In this document: positions 39,301-52,300 of the stretch, piece by piece
How the letters are laid out: every line of letters begins with the position of its first letter
Position numbering within the stretch: position 1 is the first letter of the stretch
Source: Paulownia fortunei
Taxonomy: Eukaryota > Streptophyta > Magnoliopsida > Lamiales > Paulowniaceae
Assembly: GCA_019321725.1 (NCBI GenBank)
Contig: CM033110.1
Location: 14,935,278-14,999,277, forward strand
DNA length: 64,000 nucleotides
Reading direction: 5' to 3'
Translations under genes and position numbers: made by a program
The notes under the pieces: model-generated
The model's input: only the letters and a program-made list of their open reading frames with translations
Databases searched by the model: none
What the model was told of the DNA's origin: nothing

Positions 39301-40004
39301 TGAAGCAGGCAAGTAGTTAACGAGGAGGATGATCTTAAAAGATTTTTTGCCTCTTTTAATTGCATTTTCAGTTTGACAGTTTCTTCCTTCCAGTCTGAGT
39401 ATTAAAAGTGCTCCTGGTAAAATTTTCTTCAATCGATTTAGATTCTATGGCTGTATGGCAGTTGTCGAAAAATTAACAGTGGCAATATATATCTGAAGTA
39501 AGATTCCAAATATTGTGTACCTGGACATAGTGCCACAGTTATGGGTACAAGAATATGGAGTCACATGATCATGGTAGAATGCTTGAGTGGTCAATGACTT
39601 GATATTTGAATTCTATACCATTTTCTATCTGAGGTGAATTATTGTTCACTGCTTTTGTAATTTCTGGTTAATCTGGATTTCTTTTTTAGATTTTGCATCT
39701 TCTATACGACCAAGATATTTTACAAGAAGATGCTATACTCAATTGGGCATCAGAAAAGGAAGAGGCAGATGAGTCGGATAAACTTTTCCTGAAGCAGGCA
39801 GAGAAATTCATCCAGGTTGGTAACAATTAGCTTGTTTTATGTTGTGGCTTGTGAGAATGTTATATTCTGCCATTTCTAAGTAGATTTTTGTTGAACTTTA
39901 AAGAGATTGACTTAGAAATCTTTATTTGAATACTGTGTCACAAATTCTGATAAATGTGACATTTGATGCAGTGGCTGAATGAGGCATCTGAAGAAGAGGA
40001 GTGA
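21312..40004 (+). CDS. EIF2B5: Translation initiation factor eIF2B, epsilon (catalytic) subunit
   Basis: The product is the guanine-nucleotide exchange subunit of eIF2B, which reloads eIF2 with GTP in the cytosol. Fifteen exons join in frame: 21312-21452, 22009-22239, 23052-23366, 24926-25033, 27246-27435, 28312-28574, 29308-29437, 33432-33508, 34498-34743, 34826-34902, 35548-35639, 38172-38254, 38829-38900, 39690-39815, 39972-40004. They give about 727 aa, near the plant family length. An N-terminal nucleotidyltransferase-like domain ([28 protein letters not shown]) is followed by left-handed beta-helix hexapeptides from about residue 330 ([19 protein letters not shown]). A variable acidic linker (about 420-560) leads to the C-terminal W2/eIF5C catalytic domain with its acidic-aromatic end ([10 protein letters not shown]). 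Introns 4, 7 and 11 are long and hold transposon debris. Exon 8 has two acceptors 3 bases apart. The frame is intact. Confidence 0.95.
22513..22590. repeat. Dispersed-repeat-like GC-rich patch in intron 2
   Basis: A short patch, 'gaaaggcgaaggaacagggcgaggcgtaagcccc', stands out from AT-rich intron DNA. It resembles the 'aggcg...aggcgcaaggcg' repeats common in plant introns. Ends are not defined. Confidence 0.3.
25428..27175 (+). mobile_element. Short non-autonomous Copia-like LTR element in intron 4
   Basis: Two related ~120-136 bp repeats flank the block: 25428-25563 and about 27057-27175. They share 'atcaattttgtgtaaat' / 'atcagttttgtataaat', 'agcatg', 'ccaaattacattgtcacca' / 'ctaaattacactatgacca'. 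Directly after the left repeat is TGGTACAGAG (25564), close to the initiator-Met primer site TGGTATCAGAG. Directly before the right repeat is a polypurine tract, TTGAGGGGGAG (27046-27056), typical of Copia. The inner ~1.5 kb has no gag or pol motifs, so this is a TRIM- or LARD-like element in sense orientation. No clear target duplication was found. The antisense open frame at 25692-26048 matches nothing I recognise. Confidence 0.7.
27893..28076. repeat. hAT/MITE-like repeat fragment in intron 5
   Basis: The text 'agggactgagccagaaaac...ttggggggcgag' and, after an AT-rich middle, 'ttttacggtgttgagggggcag' resembles a family of plant repeats starting 'agggacggagccag'. It includes a run of 12 Gs (27994-28005). 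Only one plausible end is seen. Confidence 0.35.
29736..30118. mobile_element. MITE in intron 7 of the eIF2B-epsilon gene
   Basis: A 383-bp element has terminal inverted repeats GGGGTGTACA...TGTACACCCC, flanked by TA on both sides (29734-29735 and 30119-30120), a possible TA target duplication. The subterminal regions hold many copies of CCGAA or its complement TTCGG, so each end can fold back on the other. The centre is very AT-rich with no coding capacity. The TA flank would fit the Tc1/mariner group, but the superfamily is not certain. Confidence 0.75.
32532..32573 (+). repeat. Poly-G run with GGT repeats in intron 7
   Basis: Nineteen Gs (32532-32550) are followed by about seven GGT/GTG units. 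The tract lies in the sense strand of the eIF2B-epsilon pre-mRNA. Confidence 0.9.
33426..33435 (+). promoter_or_regulatory. NAGNAG splice acceptor of exon 8
   Basis: The acceptor reads 'tatgcagcag'. Splicing after the first AG starts exon 8 at 33432, and after the second at 33435. Both keep the frame: the junction gives Ser-Val-Ser or Leu-Ser before NTPEK, so the two proteins would differ by one residue in the linker. Confidence 0.7.
37352..37510 (+). repeat. Possible solo LTR-like sequence in intron 11
   Basis: The block has a promoter-like 'cgtataaataccc' followed by 'cagtaatgaatgacacattgc', a pattern shared with the left repeat of the intron-4 element ('gagtaatgaatgacagcatg'). It starts with TG, but no second copy, primer site or target duplication was found. 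Confidence 0.35.
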
Positions 40005-40369
40005 GGGAAGATTGTTGATAATACAATCCCTGCTTGTTGATAGCTGTATTGGGCAAGTGCAGTATGATGGAAATTGGGCACGATCTTCTGATGGATGGAA
40101 CTGTCATCTGCTTTCTAGAACCAAGTCACTTGGGAAACTATAATCAACTTGTGTACAACAATTTTTCCAAATTTTCTACATTTAGTTTAAATACCGGTAC
40201 AAAGAACATATTGTTCTTGTTGTATGGTTGGTATCAGCGAATCCACTTTCACATACGGTGAAATCCTTGTCATTGAGAAAGTTTCAAGTTTTGGTGAAGA
40301 ATGAATATTCAACATCAAGATTGACACTGTAAAATTTTCAGTTTGTCTCTCAATTTTTTTATTTCAGTT

Positions 40370-40375
40370 AATAAA
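40370..40375 (+). terminator. Likely poly(A) signal of the eIF2B-epsilon gene
   Basis: AATAAA lies about 365 bases after the stop codon, following a U-rich stretch, which suits a plant near-upstream element. Confidence 0.5.
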
Positions 40376-41290
40376 GTTACCTGCTAGTTAGCCCTGGGCT
40401 CTTCTGCTATGTGAGGCACGAAAACTTCTTTGCTTACATTATAGGACACTGAAGTGATGTTTACGTACTGAGGTTGCTGGCAGGAGAAAAGTTTGCTGGG
40501 GAAAACCATGCAAGAAATACAGCAAACATGGTATGTGTGACTTTTGGCTAATGTAGTGATAATATGCGAAATGGTGTTGTGGGCATGTACCATGAAGTTG
40601 GTTAGTTTAAAGAATACCCCACATTGAGTAGATAATATTCATGTTATACTATTATAAATCAAATACTTGAATAATAAATAAATATCTTAGTTTATAAGAA
40701 ATAAAATATTTGTTCATTATCAGTATATTCGATATATTATTCAATATATCCAACATATTATTCACCGAATATAATATTTTAAAGATAAATACTTAAATGT
40801 ATTGTATCTCAAAAAGACATTGGGCATTAATGCTTATAGAAATAAAAAAATTATTAACAAGAGTACTAGAAAAACAAGTTGGCGAATTATTAATAAGAGT
40901 ACTAGAAAAATTATATGATTAGGCTATTAATGAAATAAAATATATCACGACATAAATTACATTATCTCTGCTACAAATTAACTAACTTTTACCAGTATCA
41001 CGCTTTCAAATGCTAGTATTATTTATAATATTTTTCACCATAAAACAACATATTTCCTTCCTCTTATCAAACATGATATTATAATTGATGTTCATTTTCT
41101 CATTTCTTAGACATATCAAACACGAAATTTACAAGTACACGTATTAATACATTCATCTCCCATCTGAGTTCCATTCCAGTTCAGCATATCAATTACCACT
41201 TGAGAGAAATAGAACATTCATTGTGTCAACTATAAAACACTACCAACACCACACCAGTTTAAACATACAATCAGCGGCCCATCTGATTCT
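40376..41290. other. Short gap between convergent eIF2B-epsilon and UBP26
   Basis: This is AT-rich DNA with no gene seen. It separates the 3' end of eIF2B-epsilon from the probable 3' end of UBP26. A small direct repeat, 'attaacaagagtactagaaaaa' / 'attaataagagtactagaaaaa', occurs near 40853-40911. Confidence 0.5.
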
Positions 41291-43307
41291 TTTCATTATC
41301 TTCAACACTACTACATATAAATATACAAAATTGTCCCACTGAATGGGATCCTGATCAAAACCCTGTCTTCGCAGTACTAGAGAAGACAGCCAAGAAAAGA
41401 ATACACTAGGCCCAGAATGAAAGCACGCTATTTCGACAAGGAAAATCTACAACCAGGCATGATATAATAATACGTGGTCGTGGCCTACACAAACAAAGCA
41501 ATCTCGAGACACTCTGTACATGAAAAAACCCTCTACGCTTTAGTGGTGCATGACCAAAGCTGCTTGCTCATCTCCTTGCAATAAAAAATGGAAGCTGAAC
41601 AAGTGTCAACAAAAGTAACAGACCAGGGAAATATACAAGTGACAATACATAAATAACTTGGGCAAAGACATCATTAAAGGGATCGGTGCACTGTTGAGGT
41701 AATAATATTAAACATTTGACTGGTATTTGCCTTATCATGCACCAGGACATGGATAGATACATGCATTTATGTGAGATGCTTATATGTAATATACACAGGT
41801 ATAGAACATGTACAACAGCTAACTCAGTGGTTGCTATGATCAAATATCAATCTTTTGGAAACTTGACATGAAACTTACAGAACTGTCAGGTCCAATCACG
41901 ATTGACAAAGCAAACCAATTACTGTACCATAAGAATTTCTAACCTTAAGTATTGTGCCCATGTTTCATCATTGCCAGAAAATCGGAGAACTTAGAGAAAC
42001 ATCAGAACCAATTTATTCTACAATTGTCAATTAGTAGACATCGCTCTCTTGCCTGTAACTAAAGTAGTCTAGCACATGATAGAATCCAAATATAAAAATC
42101 TATTGTGATTGTCGCAAATGCCTTGTTCTGATTATTATACCTATTTGTATTATGATAGCAAGCCCAAGTAAATGAAGGCTCAAGATAAAAAAATAGTAAA
42201 TTCTCCAGTTCAATTAGTCTCAGGTCCAACATCATTAAGCTCTGAAGCAGAACCATATCTAAAACTTTCCTGTTTTCAATGCACCGTTTTCAGCCACTAA
42301 TGATCAGAAGAGCACAAAGAAGTACACCCAACTAAGATCTTCCTAAATCTTGCAAAGCATTTGTAGGTCAGATTTCAACAAGGTTTTCAACATTAATTTA
42401 CTCAAACCCATATTCCTAATAAAAACTGTGAACTAGTCCCACTACTTAGACCACCTTAGATATTTCAATTGTCATGTGCATGATCACATAATCTCAAGGA
42501 CCAAGCCATAGTCAAGTATATGAAGAATGCAACACCTCCCGGAAAAAGGCTGTTAAAATAACCGAGAAAATAGCCTTTTAACCAAGAAAAAAGCAAGTGC
42601 TAACTAGCACATGAATTCAACCTATACAAAAATCATAAAGGACACTCCATCCTGAAACTTGATCAAATCCAGCACAAGAAAGTCAGTCCCATGTCTAAAA
42701 CTATTAGGAAGATTTAGCAAAATAATTGGCAGATGACTAGCAATCTAATTACAGAAACATACTATAAGACGATACAATTTTCCATTTTAAAGTGCAGATG
42801 GCATACAAAAGGCTGCTTGACCATAAGAATGTACAAGGAAAGTATAGACTTGACAGATTACACATTACATATGAAAACTGTGGTGTTAATCTAAATGTCT
42901 ATTCTTATTGATGGCTATCTTCTGAAACTGACTGAGTATAACATAGAATAGTTAATTATTGTTCACATTCCAACCTAACCATCTTGAGCATGTAAACATA
43001 AAATTAGGGATTAGCCCTACGACCCACTAAAGCAACACACAACATGCACTAGCAAATTGGGAAAACATATTGTCTTCCCTTAATACAGATGAATAGATTA
43101 AGTTGAGACTTTTTGTCTTCTATTATGTTGAAGAGAGCAACACTTTCAACAAATAACAAAGAAAACATGTGGTAGACAAGCGCATGAAAAACAAGAAAAG
43201 ATCAAATTTCATGTAAAAACTGCAGTCTCACCTTCAAAATGATGGCAAAAGGTTCTTTATGATTCCAGCGAACGAAATCCAAAGGAAACAACAGAACCAT
43301 ATCTCCA
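41290..43307 (-). other. UBP26 3' UTR, probably with an intron
   Basis: On the minus strand the sequence after the stop reads TTTTGAAG|GTGAGAC, a good donor (exon edge at 43232, 76 bases after the stop). A possible acceptor, TTTTTTATTGCAAG, ends at 41575. Joining them gives a last noncoding exon of about 41290-41574. The intervening 1.66 kb has no coding signal. This is inferred from splice-site sequence only. Confidence 0.35.
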
Positions 43308-46300
43308 TTAGTTGAAGCATGCTTCAGAGACAGCCTGAGATGAAATAGTTGATGTGAGAAGTGTACCACGAAAACCCTCTTCTGCCTTTTGCATATCCAA
43401 ATTTGGGTCCGAAAGCTCATCTGCAGATTAGTAAATTAAAGGTAAAATAAATTGAAAACCACAAACTCCCTAATCGGCCAACAAATCTTGACAGCACAAA
43501 GGAAATGAAGAATGAAATCCAAAAGATAACAATTTTACAAAGCTTAAAGCTGCTGCCTCCTCAAATGTTACCTATTAATAAGGAAGAGAAAAAAAAGGGC
43601 AAGGAAAATAAAAGACATGAGAGAGAGGATAACGGAAACTATAACTGTATAACCACAAAAAGGAAGTGAAAGAAAATTGATTAAAAATAAAACCTCATAC
43701 ACATTATCAGATGATAGCAACATTTAGCATCAAGAATCAATGTACCTTCCATGACAAAACTCTTCAAGGCTTAACTATATGGATAAGTTTCCTTCCCACC
43801 AATTACATATAAAAAGTGGAGCAATCAATTAGCACTCATTCTTGAGATAACACTTTGAAAAACTGATCAGATGGATTGATTTACTACCTTGCAATTTAAT
43901 GTGGCAGATAAGATTCAAATTGCAGTCAGTTAGAAGTCTCATTGATAGTAGTTATTCCAAAGACAGAGAAATGAAGACTTGTTTTTATTTATTTCTATTA
44001 GATTTTTCAATGTAGTAAAGATGACACAACTTGTTTAATGAATCTTGTCACCACAACTTGTTTCTCTTTTGATGCAAAATCATATATTGCCAAGCATTTA
44101 CTTTCTTTGGTTTGCTTGACATCAGAGAGGACAAGTCATTATGCAGATGACACATTATAAAGAACCAACATAAATGGTGGTCAATCTAGGAACTGATTAT
44201 GATTTAATAATGCTATCTCATTCAACTTAAGCTTGAAAGATTGCCAATTTAAAATTACTTGAAAGGAACCTCTAAAATGAAATAAACTATTCATTATGTA
44301 TAAAGATCATTACCATACTCAATTAGGGAACAGAAAAAACCAGCACCTCACAAATACCTGAATGTTACTATGCCTTACCAGCAATATCACGATTCTCATG
44401 AATCTTCGAATCAGTCACCCACAGAATGTCTCCAGGAAAAATATTCACGTCAGCAAGACAAGCTGTTTCCCCATCGATTATTTTGGAACCTTTGTGGAGT
44501 ATTTGGTTTTCCTTAACAACCTACAAATAGAATAAATAATCATGTATAAGAAGACTTGGGGCCATTTGGTAACCAGTTTGTTAAGTGTTCTTTTATTTCT
44601 ATACCCAAAAAACTGAGACGAGTTAAAACATATTTGATAAACTTGTTCCATCTTTTATTTTTAGGTAACAATGAGAGCAACCAACCCCAAGGCAAATGCA
44701 ACTACAGTTGCCATGCAATTGCTTGGATCTAGCCAAACTGGGTTAGGACTGAAATTTTACCATTGAGGATGAATGGAGAAAAACCCGTACAGGAAAATTT
44801 ATTCTGCCAAGTTTCCAAAACATTCAAAAGTGTGGGAGCCAGAGCGCCTTTAATGAGTTTTAGATATCGAGTCCTCACCACTATAATTCTAGCCAAGAAG
44901 ACCTATATTAACTAAGCTTGGCTCTTATGTCTTCCTGGCACTTTCTTCAGTGTAGAAATCTTCCAGGTACAGTCCCCCCACCCCCAACCACCGACCTGTC
45001 TTCTTTTTCCCCTTCCCCAACCTCCCCCTTGTTTTCATCGAGGCATCCTATATCTCAATCCCATTATCCGCATTGAGCCAACACACCATACAAATGGAGA
45101 TATTTTTTACTCCGGTGGCAGTGGCGTGCTCCATTGGTGATTATCAAAATCAGTAATAGAAAGTATCGGGATTTTCACATACAGCACCTTTCTCATCTAC
45201 AAAGCCGTCACCTGAGCCATCGGTGCCAAGAGCAACAGATTTTTTTGCCTTTTCACTTCCCCAAATCCAGCTCCTGCTTTTTCAATATTTCACCCTTGTA
45301 TGTGTTTAAGACTCAAACACAAAACCCAAACATACTAGGAATAGAATTTGGTGTGATTTTGGAGATCATAAGTCCTCTAACATGTTTGAAGTCATTTGAA
45401 GGAACTGTGTTTTGTATTATCAAAAAGGACTTCTACAGATGCCCATGTGTGAGAAAGAACAAAGGAATCTGAGACATTGTTTTTAGAAAAAAATATTAGT
45501 AATCCAAACAAAAAATACTTCTGCAAGAACAATATTCTACTGTGAGTGGACTTTTAGATATGAATTACTCAAATATTATTTTGCAAACCACTCTGGTGAA
45601 CTGATTCTTGTGAAACTATTCTAGTAAAATGGCTTCCAAAGCAGGAAGCAAGTCCAGAAAAAGAACATAGATATAGATTGGGATCTGCCTCAAACTATGC
45701 ATTTGGTGAGATTTTTTGAGTAAATGTATGGCTTTGACAACAATGCTATGATAGGATTGTAATTGAACAAGACGAGGTAAGAGTATGAAATCAACATATT
45801 TGTTGGTAACAGTGGAACACATCAAAGATAAATTGCGGGAGAACTCATTGCGACAGTTTGTGTGCATTACACACATAATGTGATTTCGCTGGTATTAAAA
45901 GAGGAGGTCAACTAAAATTATGGGAAATGTTGGTGGTTTAACTTTGGGCATAAATCTGCTAAGGGGAAATGAAAAAGAGGATCCTAGTATCCAATGATAT
46001 TTTTGGAAAAAGGTTTCTAAGCAGTGGTTGTGAAGTATGTATCACATACATGAAACTACAAGTGCGTGCCACCAGCATACAGAAAGTTGGAATTAATAAT
46101 CTAAGCACAAACTAAAAAATGACAAATGTATCTTTTGAAAGAAAACACATTTGACCCCCAAATGGATTGAAACAGGAAATGATTGAAATAAAGACCTCAT
46201 CAAACTCAGCACAGTATGGAAAAGTCATTTAGACCAGAGTTGATTCAATCCCCTTTCCAACATATACTTTTTTATCCTGCTGGATTATCCATCAATCTTT

Positions 46301-49300
46301 ATTTATCAAACTCTGATAGTTTATCAAGGCTTTTACAAATTTACTCCAGATCTTTCCTCTTGCTTTTAGTCTTCTCATTCACTTCTTACCAGCCACGCTG
46401 AACTCATTAAATATTTTCTGGTTTCTTTTCATTTGACTTGAAAGGAACCCTCAATATTCTATCAAGCTTATATTCTTTCCGGTCAATCCTTAGCAGATGT
46501 CTCGTGGCAGGATCATAAAAATCAAGTCCGTATCACTTCATCGCTGCCTACAATTAAGCTAATACCAAAATAATTGTTTCCATTTTATTCATTGTTTGGC
46601 ATCGGATCTTCAAAAGTGCCATCCTCATATCCCTCCATATAAAGACCCATTCTCATTACTGTCCCCGGATAGAATACTTAACACCCAATCCCAAAATATG
46701 TGTAACACTATCCACAAATTCCTCACCTCGAACACAAAATTTCCATTTCCCATCATTGATTCTACTGGCTCCTGTCTCTCGACGCACACAAAATATACAC
46801 ATGTATACATAAAAGTGCTATTCTCAACTTCTCAAGGGAATACTTCGATACTTTACATTGTTATAGCATGGGAAATCCAGCCTACATTTGATCTGTGAGA
46901 GCATAGTAAAACCAAGATCAACTTCTTGCAATATTCCAGCGCTCTTCCCACTAGAGTACTGACTTCCCCTTGCAGACATTTTATTTAAAGTATCACCTAG
47001 ACAACCTATTGCATCTTATGAGTCTTACAAGACCACTCCAAAATTAATTTTTTCTACCTCAGACAATAGTTTCCTTCATCAAACTGCTTGCGCCACCCAG
47101 ACACACGCTCCCATCTTTCGATCAGCCAGACTTTTACTCGAGACTGACAAAATGTTAGGCCTTGAACTTGAAGGATCACTTGTGAACTAGTACCTTGGGT
47201 GAAATATCTATTCCACAACTCTCAATAGCACAACTCTCAACTTTTGACCTAAAAACCACACTAATGGCATGGCATCTATGCCGAGCATAATTCAGCTAAA
47301 AGTATTTTTTCCTTGGTACAATTCATCAAGTTGCTAATAGACGTTTTACCAAAAAAAACCATTGCTATGCACAAGTGAAACCACTACTTCAATCGTATCT
47401 TACAACAATATCCTTCTACCTACTCTTAGCTCACCACAAGTCTCGTACTATATATCACAAAAAAACCTTCTGGTTCACATGACCCCCTTTTTGCTAATTT
47501 TATGCCTTTTTTCATGGTATGGCCACCACACGACATCTCTATTAGCTTATCTTCCCATCTGTGGGAAACCTGATCAAGCTTCCTTGAACTCTTAAGCTGA
47601 TCCAAACTCAATGCACGTTATAGCCTAACATAGCAAAGCTCTGTCATCATGACGTATGAGCATATGAAGTAGAACATAGAAACTTCATTTCCCAACTACA
47701 TGCAAAAACAATCTGTCGCCCCTCTCACTTCTGTAATCCTTCTGTTCAGCAACTTCCTATCAGCCACAGCTCACACTACTCCCTCATGGAATCTATTCTC
47801 TTTAAGAAAACTAACCTACATTGTCAATCCCCAACTTCATTCTTGCTAAATAAGCATTACTTGGCAAGTCCTTGTACTAAGACTTTCAATCAACCTGAAG
47901 AATCAATTCCTTTGGTACCATTAACTATTTACTTTTTAACTTGGGACTTTACTGAAACAATTTCCCAGTCATCCAGAAAATCTGCAATCATATACTTCTT
48001 TAAATTCAAACAAAAAGATAAAGTAAAATAGTAAATATCAACACAACTTAGTAAATATCATACCCCAAAGGATTCCCATATCATCATCTTCAGCTGGTAA
48101 ATGGATGTCGATCCAGAAACATTCAAATTTACAGAGTTTCCATATGTTGCCTTCCTTGACCGCTTGGAAGTTCGGCGACTTGGATCTGAAATGCTCCCTG
48201 AAGCTTCTAAGATTGATTTTGGAGGTTCCTTTCCGCGAATTAAACAAACGCATATATCCTCATTGGTATAATTAAGTTTCTTCATCAATTCAGAACTTTC
48301 CCTTTCACCGATGCACTCTTCACAAACCTAAACAGAATGAAACAAACTAGATTACATGTAGATATGAAACACCTGAGTGGAAAAAACTATCTGTGGGCCA
48401 GCTAGCAGGCCAAAGGCAATTCCTTGGGAAGCCACTACACTAACATGAAACTTTTTTAAGTATACACGATTTGACTCAACAATTACTTTCAGAAAAGAAC
48501 CAGGCATAGGTATCAGGAAACATAAACTGTGTCCCCTGTTGAACCTCTTTCAATCCCCCTAATGTATCTTTGATTTTGACACATAGACAGTCATTTAGTA
48601 TAGTCACAAGCTTATAAACAGTCATTTAGAGAATACATTTTTCTTGTAGTTGGGCATATTCAAAACTAATCCTGATGTAACATTGACTTAATCCCACCTA
48701 GATATCAGCCTTGAGATGCTTAAAACACATGATACACAATAAGGATTAGATTCTAAAGAAAATAACAACCGTTATATTCATTTTGTTATTTATTGAAAGG
48801 CAAGTATTTTGTTCAACGGGCACCCAGTGGCTGCATCTATACATACTATATTATTGTAGCTACCCATACACGTGTACATCACCCTGATAGGATATACAAG
48901 AATTGAGCTAACATTTTTAGCAGGGGCAACAAATCAAATAATTTATCCTCTCACTATAAGCATACATATGGAAGACTGAGACTCCAAAGTTACCTGAGGA
49001 GAAGTCTTAACAATAGGCCTTCCAGACAGGCTCATATTAACTTCATCAAGCATATTTACATTCTCCTCAGAAATTGGCATCTCTTTGTAAGACCCAAGCA
49101 TATTATATTCCACACCATTATCAACCTCGATTCTGGCATAAATACATTTGGACTCTGTACCACCCCATTCTTCACAGAGTAATCTCCAATCATCCTCAAC
49201 AATGAGTGTTAGTCCATCTGTCTAAAATAGAAAATAGGAAAAAGGAAATATCACATTAGAGTACTCAGGCAGGAGTCTGCAACTATACAGATTTCATGAA

Positions 49301-52300
49301 ACATTCCATGAATGAGATAAAGTCTAACTAGCAAAATCCCTAAAGTTGACTCAATATCATAGCGAGCTATGTCTGTCCATTGTAAAAGTAGGAGAAGACA
49401 TGAGCGTGAGGATGAGAGGCTAGGCGTAGGGATGGGGGCTTGATGGGAAGAAGCTCAAAGAAATTGCAGAACAGACTTACAGCAGCTGACTTTTGGAAAA
49501 TAAGTTCACGCTTCCAGATGAGTTCCGGAGGCCTCTCAAGTAGTTTACAATGCTGATGCACATAAAGAGTCAGGAAACAAATATCAGAGTGCATCCTACA
49601 GAGTATCACAAACAGAAAGAAACTGGTTGACAATCCATTTACAATGCTCAACCATATTTAAAGAAGCTACCAAACCAAACACAATATTGGACATAACCAT
49701 GGAAATCTTAACGAACTTGAATGACCCCACAGGTTCATTCCATCCAAGGTCTATAATATCTCAGTGTTCAATAAAGACAGCAGGCAACAAAGAGAAGAAA
49801 ATATTCGCTAAACTTGGTAGGTTAAAATTGTAGAAAAAATCACTGGAAAAGATCGCGGTCAACCTTTTCGCATAGCAGCATATCAACAACAGTGTTCAGA
49901 GTATCAAGTTCTGCAGAAGAAGCATTTTTCCCAGTAGCATTAATGTAGCTTCTCCATTTTGAAAGCCAAGATGAAGGCAGCAAATAGTATTTAGTATCCG
50001 GATAAAGAGCTATATTTTTATTCATGGCTAATTTTTCATGATTCTGCCTCTGCTTCAACTTGAACTCTCTGCAGCATATGACTCCAAGTAAGCAACAAAA
50101 AAATATGTTACTTTCCAACTAAGTAAATACTCTTAAATAACCTTAAATTGTCTTCTGAGAATGCAGCTTCTGTAAGTTCAACACTGCATAAAGCACATGG
50201 TTCAGAGTCAGAAGGGAAAGTTGAACAGCCCACAGAGTCATCAGGCTTCACCGTCATAGCAGTTTGGTGTATAAAATCCCAAAGACTCTCAGGCACCAGT
50301 AAACGTTTAGCACCAGGAGCTAGTTCAGGCATAAGTTCACCATGGGGACACCTAATTGAAGCTGTCGGTCCAGAATCAGCATCGCATGGCAAGTCAATGT
50401 TTTTCCTGCGTAGCCACTGCTGCAACCTACAAAGCTCAACATCTATAACAGTTGTAACTGAAAAAAGACATCAAGATTACCATTAAAAAATAAGTATAAT
50501 TTTTTGCTCAAATTAAACTGCCACAGACATTTAGCAACACCAAGTAGGATACAGACAGATACAAAGTCAAGATGCTTAGATGAGAGTTCTGCTGAAACGA
50601 AAAACACCTGAAAAAATGAAGAGAAGCCATTTAAGGAAGTTCCTGAGATCCCCAGCCTACAAGAGTATAGCTAGAAGAATTCAATTTGCACATTATCTTG
50701 TCTTCCTTTCTTGTTTATAGGCATAAATCAGCGAGGGATTTTAGTTCATAGAAAAACATTGACCTGGGCTCGCTTAAAATCAAGCTTTTGCTCTGTTTAA
50801 TTATAAATTAGTAACTTAGTTTCTGTTAGCTTGTCATTGTGAGCATGCCTTATTACCTTATTATCAGCAAAAACTGTAGTAATTTTCTGCTTAATCAACT
50901 AGCAAAAAATCCACCTAACAAACCAAAGGCAAAACAGATAAAATAATGAGTGGAGTGCTCTAAAATATGAAGGATAAATTTGTCATTTAAGATTGAGTTA
51001 GTGACCTCTCAACAGGTGCAATATTTATAACACCAATATTGATTGATTGAAAAATAAAATAAAATAACTGATGGAGATACACTACCAATAGCATATAATA
51101 ATGTCAAGAAACTGAAAACCCACGTTAATTTTTTGGCCATGGAGAATTTCTTGTTGGCCCCTCTAAAATTTTCAGAATCACAAGAAAATTTGTCTAAACT
51201 TTTTCTTTCTTACTTCTAAAATAAATCCGCTGTAAAAACAATTCAACAAGTAATATCCACAGGACGTCATGCAAGTTTGTCAAACATAAATTTTTATGTA
51301 ATACTCAACAAAAGACAAGTAGGCCTCAATTAACAGCTCTGCATCTTAAACACTAACACGCAGTGAAAGAAGATCAGACAAAAGACAAGAAAATTAGGAC
51401 TAAGGTGGAGAGAATCAACTTTTTGTACATATTTCATACCACGACTTAGATATATAGTACAACTTGCCATCTAAAGGCTCCCCGGCAAGTGCTGCCTCTG
51501 CAAGTTCTTTCATCAATGATCTCTGATCCCTATAGATATCTGCACGCACCATATTGCGACCCATCTCAAAGATGCAATCAATGCAATAGTCACCCTTGGC
51601 CAATGTTGGACCCCCGCCATACTTGTCATAAGAATTACACAAATACTATCAGAAACAAATATTTTCCAAAATACACATAGGCAACATAAGAAACTATTGA
51701 AAAGCCTGAACCAAATAATGATGATGGTGATATTATCTTCAACTACATCAAAGCTTAGAAGCACATAAATCAAGAATTATCTAGTGCTACCAGCAGTAGC
51801 CAAAAATGTTTGGCTAGCTTGCATAGAGCGAGACATCTTAAGCATTTAAAAATAAAGAAAAACTAATAATTGTCAGAATTTGCACCACCACCATCTTGTA
51901 GTATCCAGCCTCATGACCACATTATGCTCAACCTATTAAGAGATCATGTGGATAGTCTATGTTCTGCCTCATTTCAAGGTTTAATTGCTGTCATCTATTG
52001 GGATCTTGTTAATCACGTCACCAAAATAGAAATTGTAAAACTAAGGCAGTTGATTTTGCTCCATAATCATTGCAAAATAATGCTTCTGATTGAAAGAGAT
52101 CATGTTAATATGTTGGCGGTTTGAGCTGGTCAAGGTTTTAGATGAGGACAATTTCTGAGTAATTTACATCACAACTCTTCTAACTTTATCATTGGCATTA
52201 AACCACCATAATATTGACCTTGGCACTTAGAGCCTTTTAGTGGGAAAATTGCTTGCTACTCCACCAAAAAGATAAATGTCTGATTTGTCCTGATTCATTG

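Noticed and set aside
46216..46900. Several 60-100 codon frames in the long UBP26 intron
   Set aside because: They have no recognised motif, clash in strand and frame, and have no start context or splice support. They may be decayed transposon sequence, but I cannot show that.
50148..50486. 112-codon plus-strand frame
   Set aside because: It is the antisense shadow of UBP26 exon 7.
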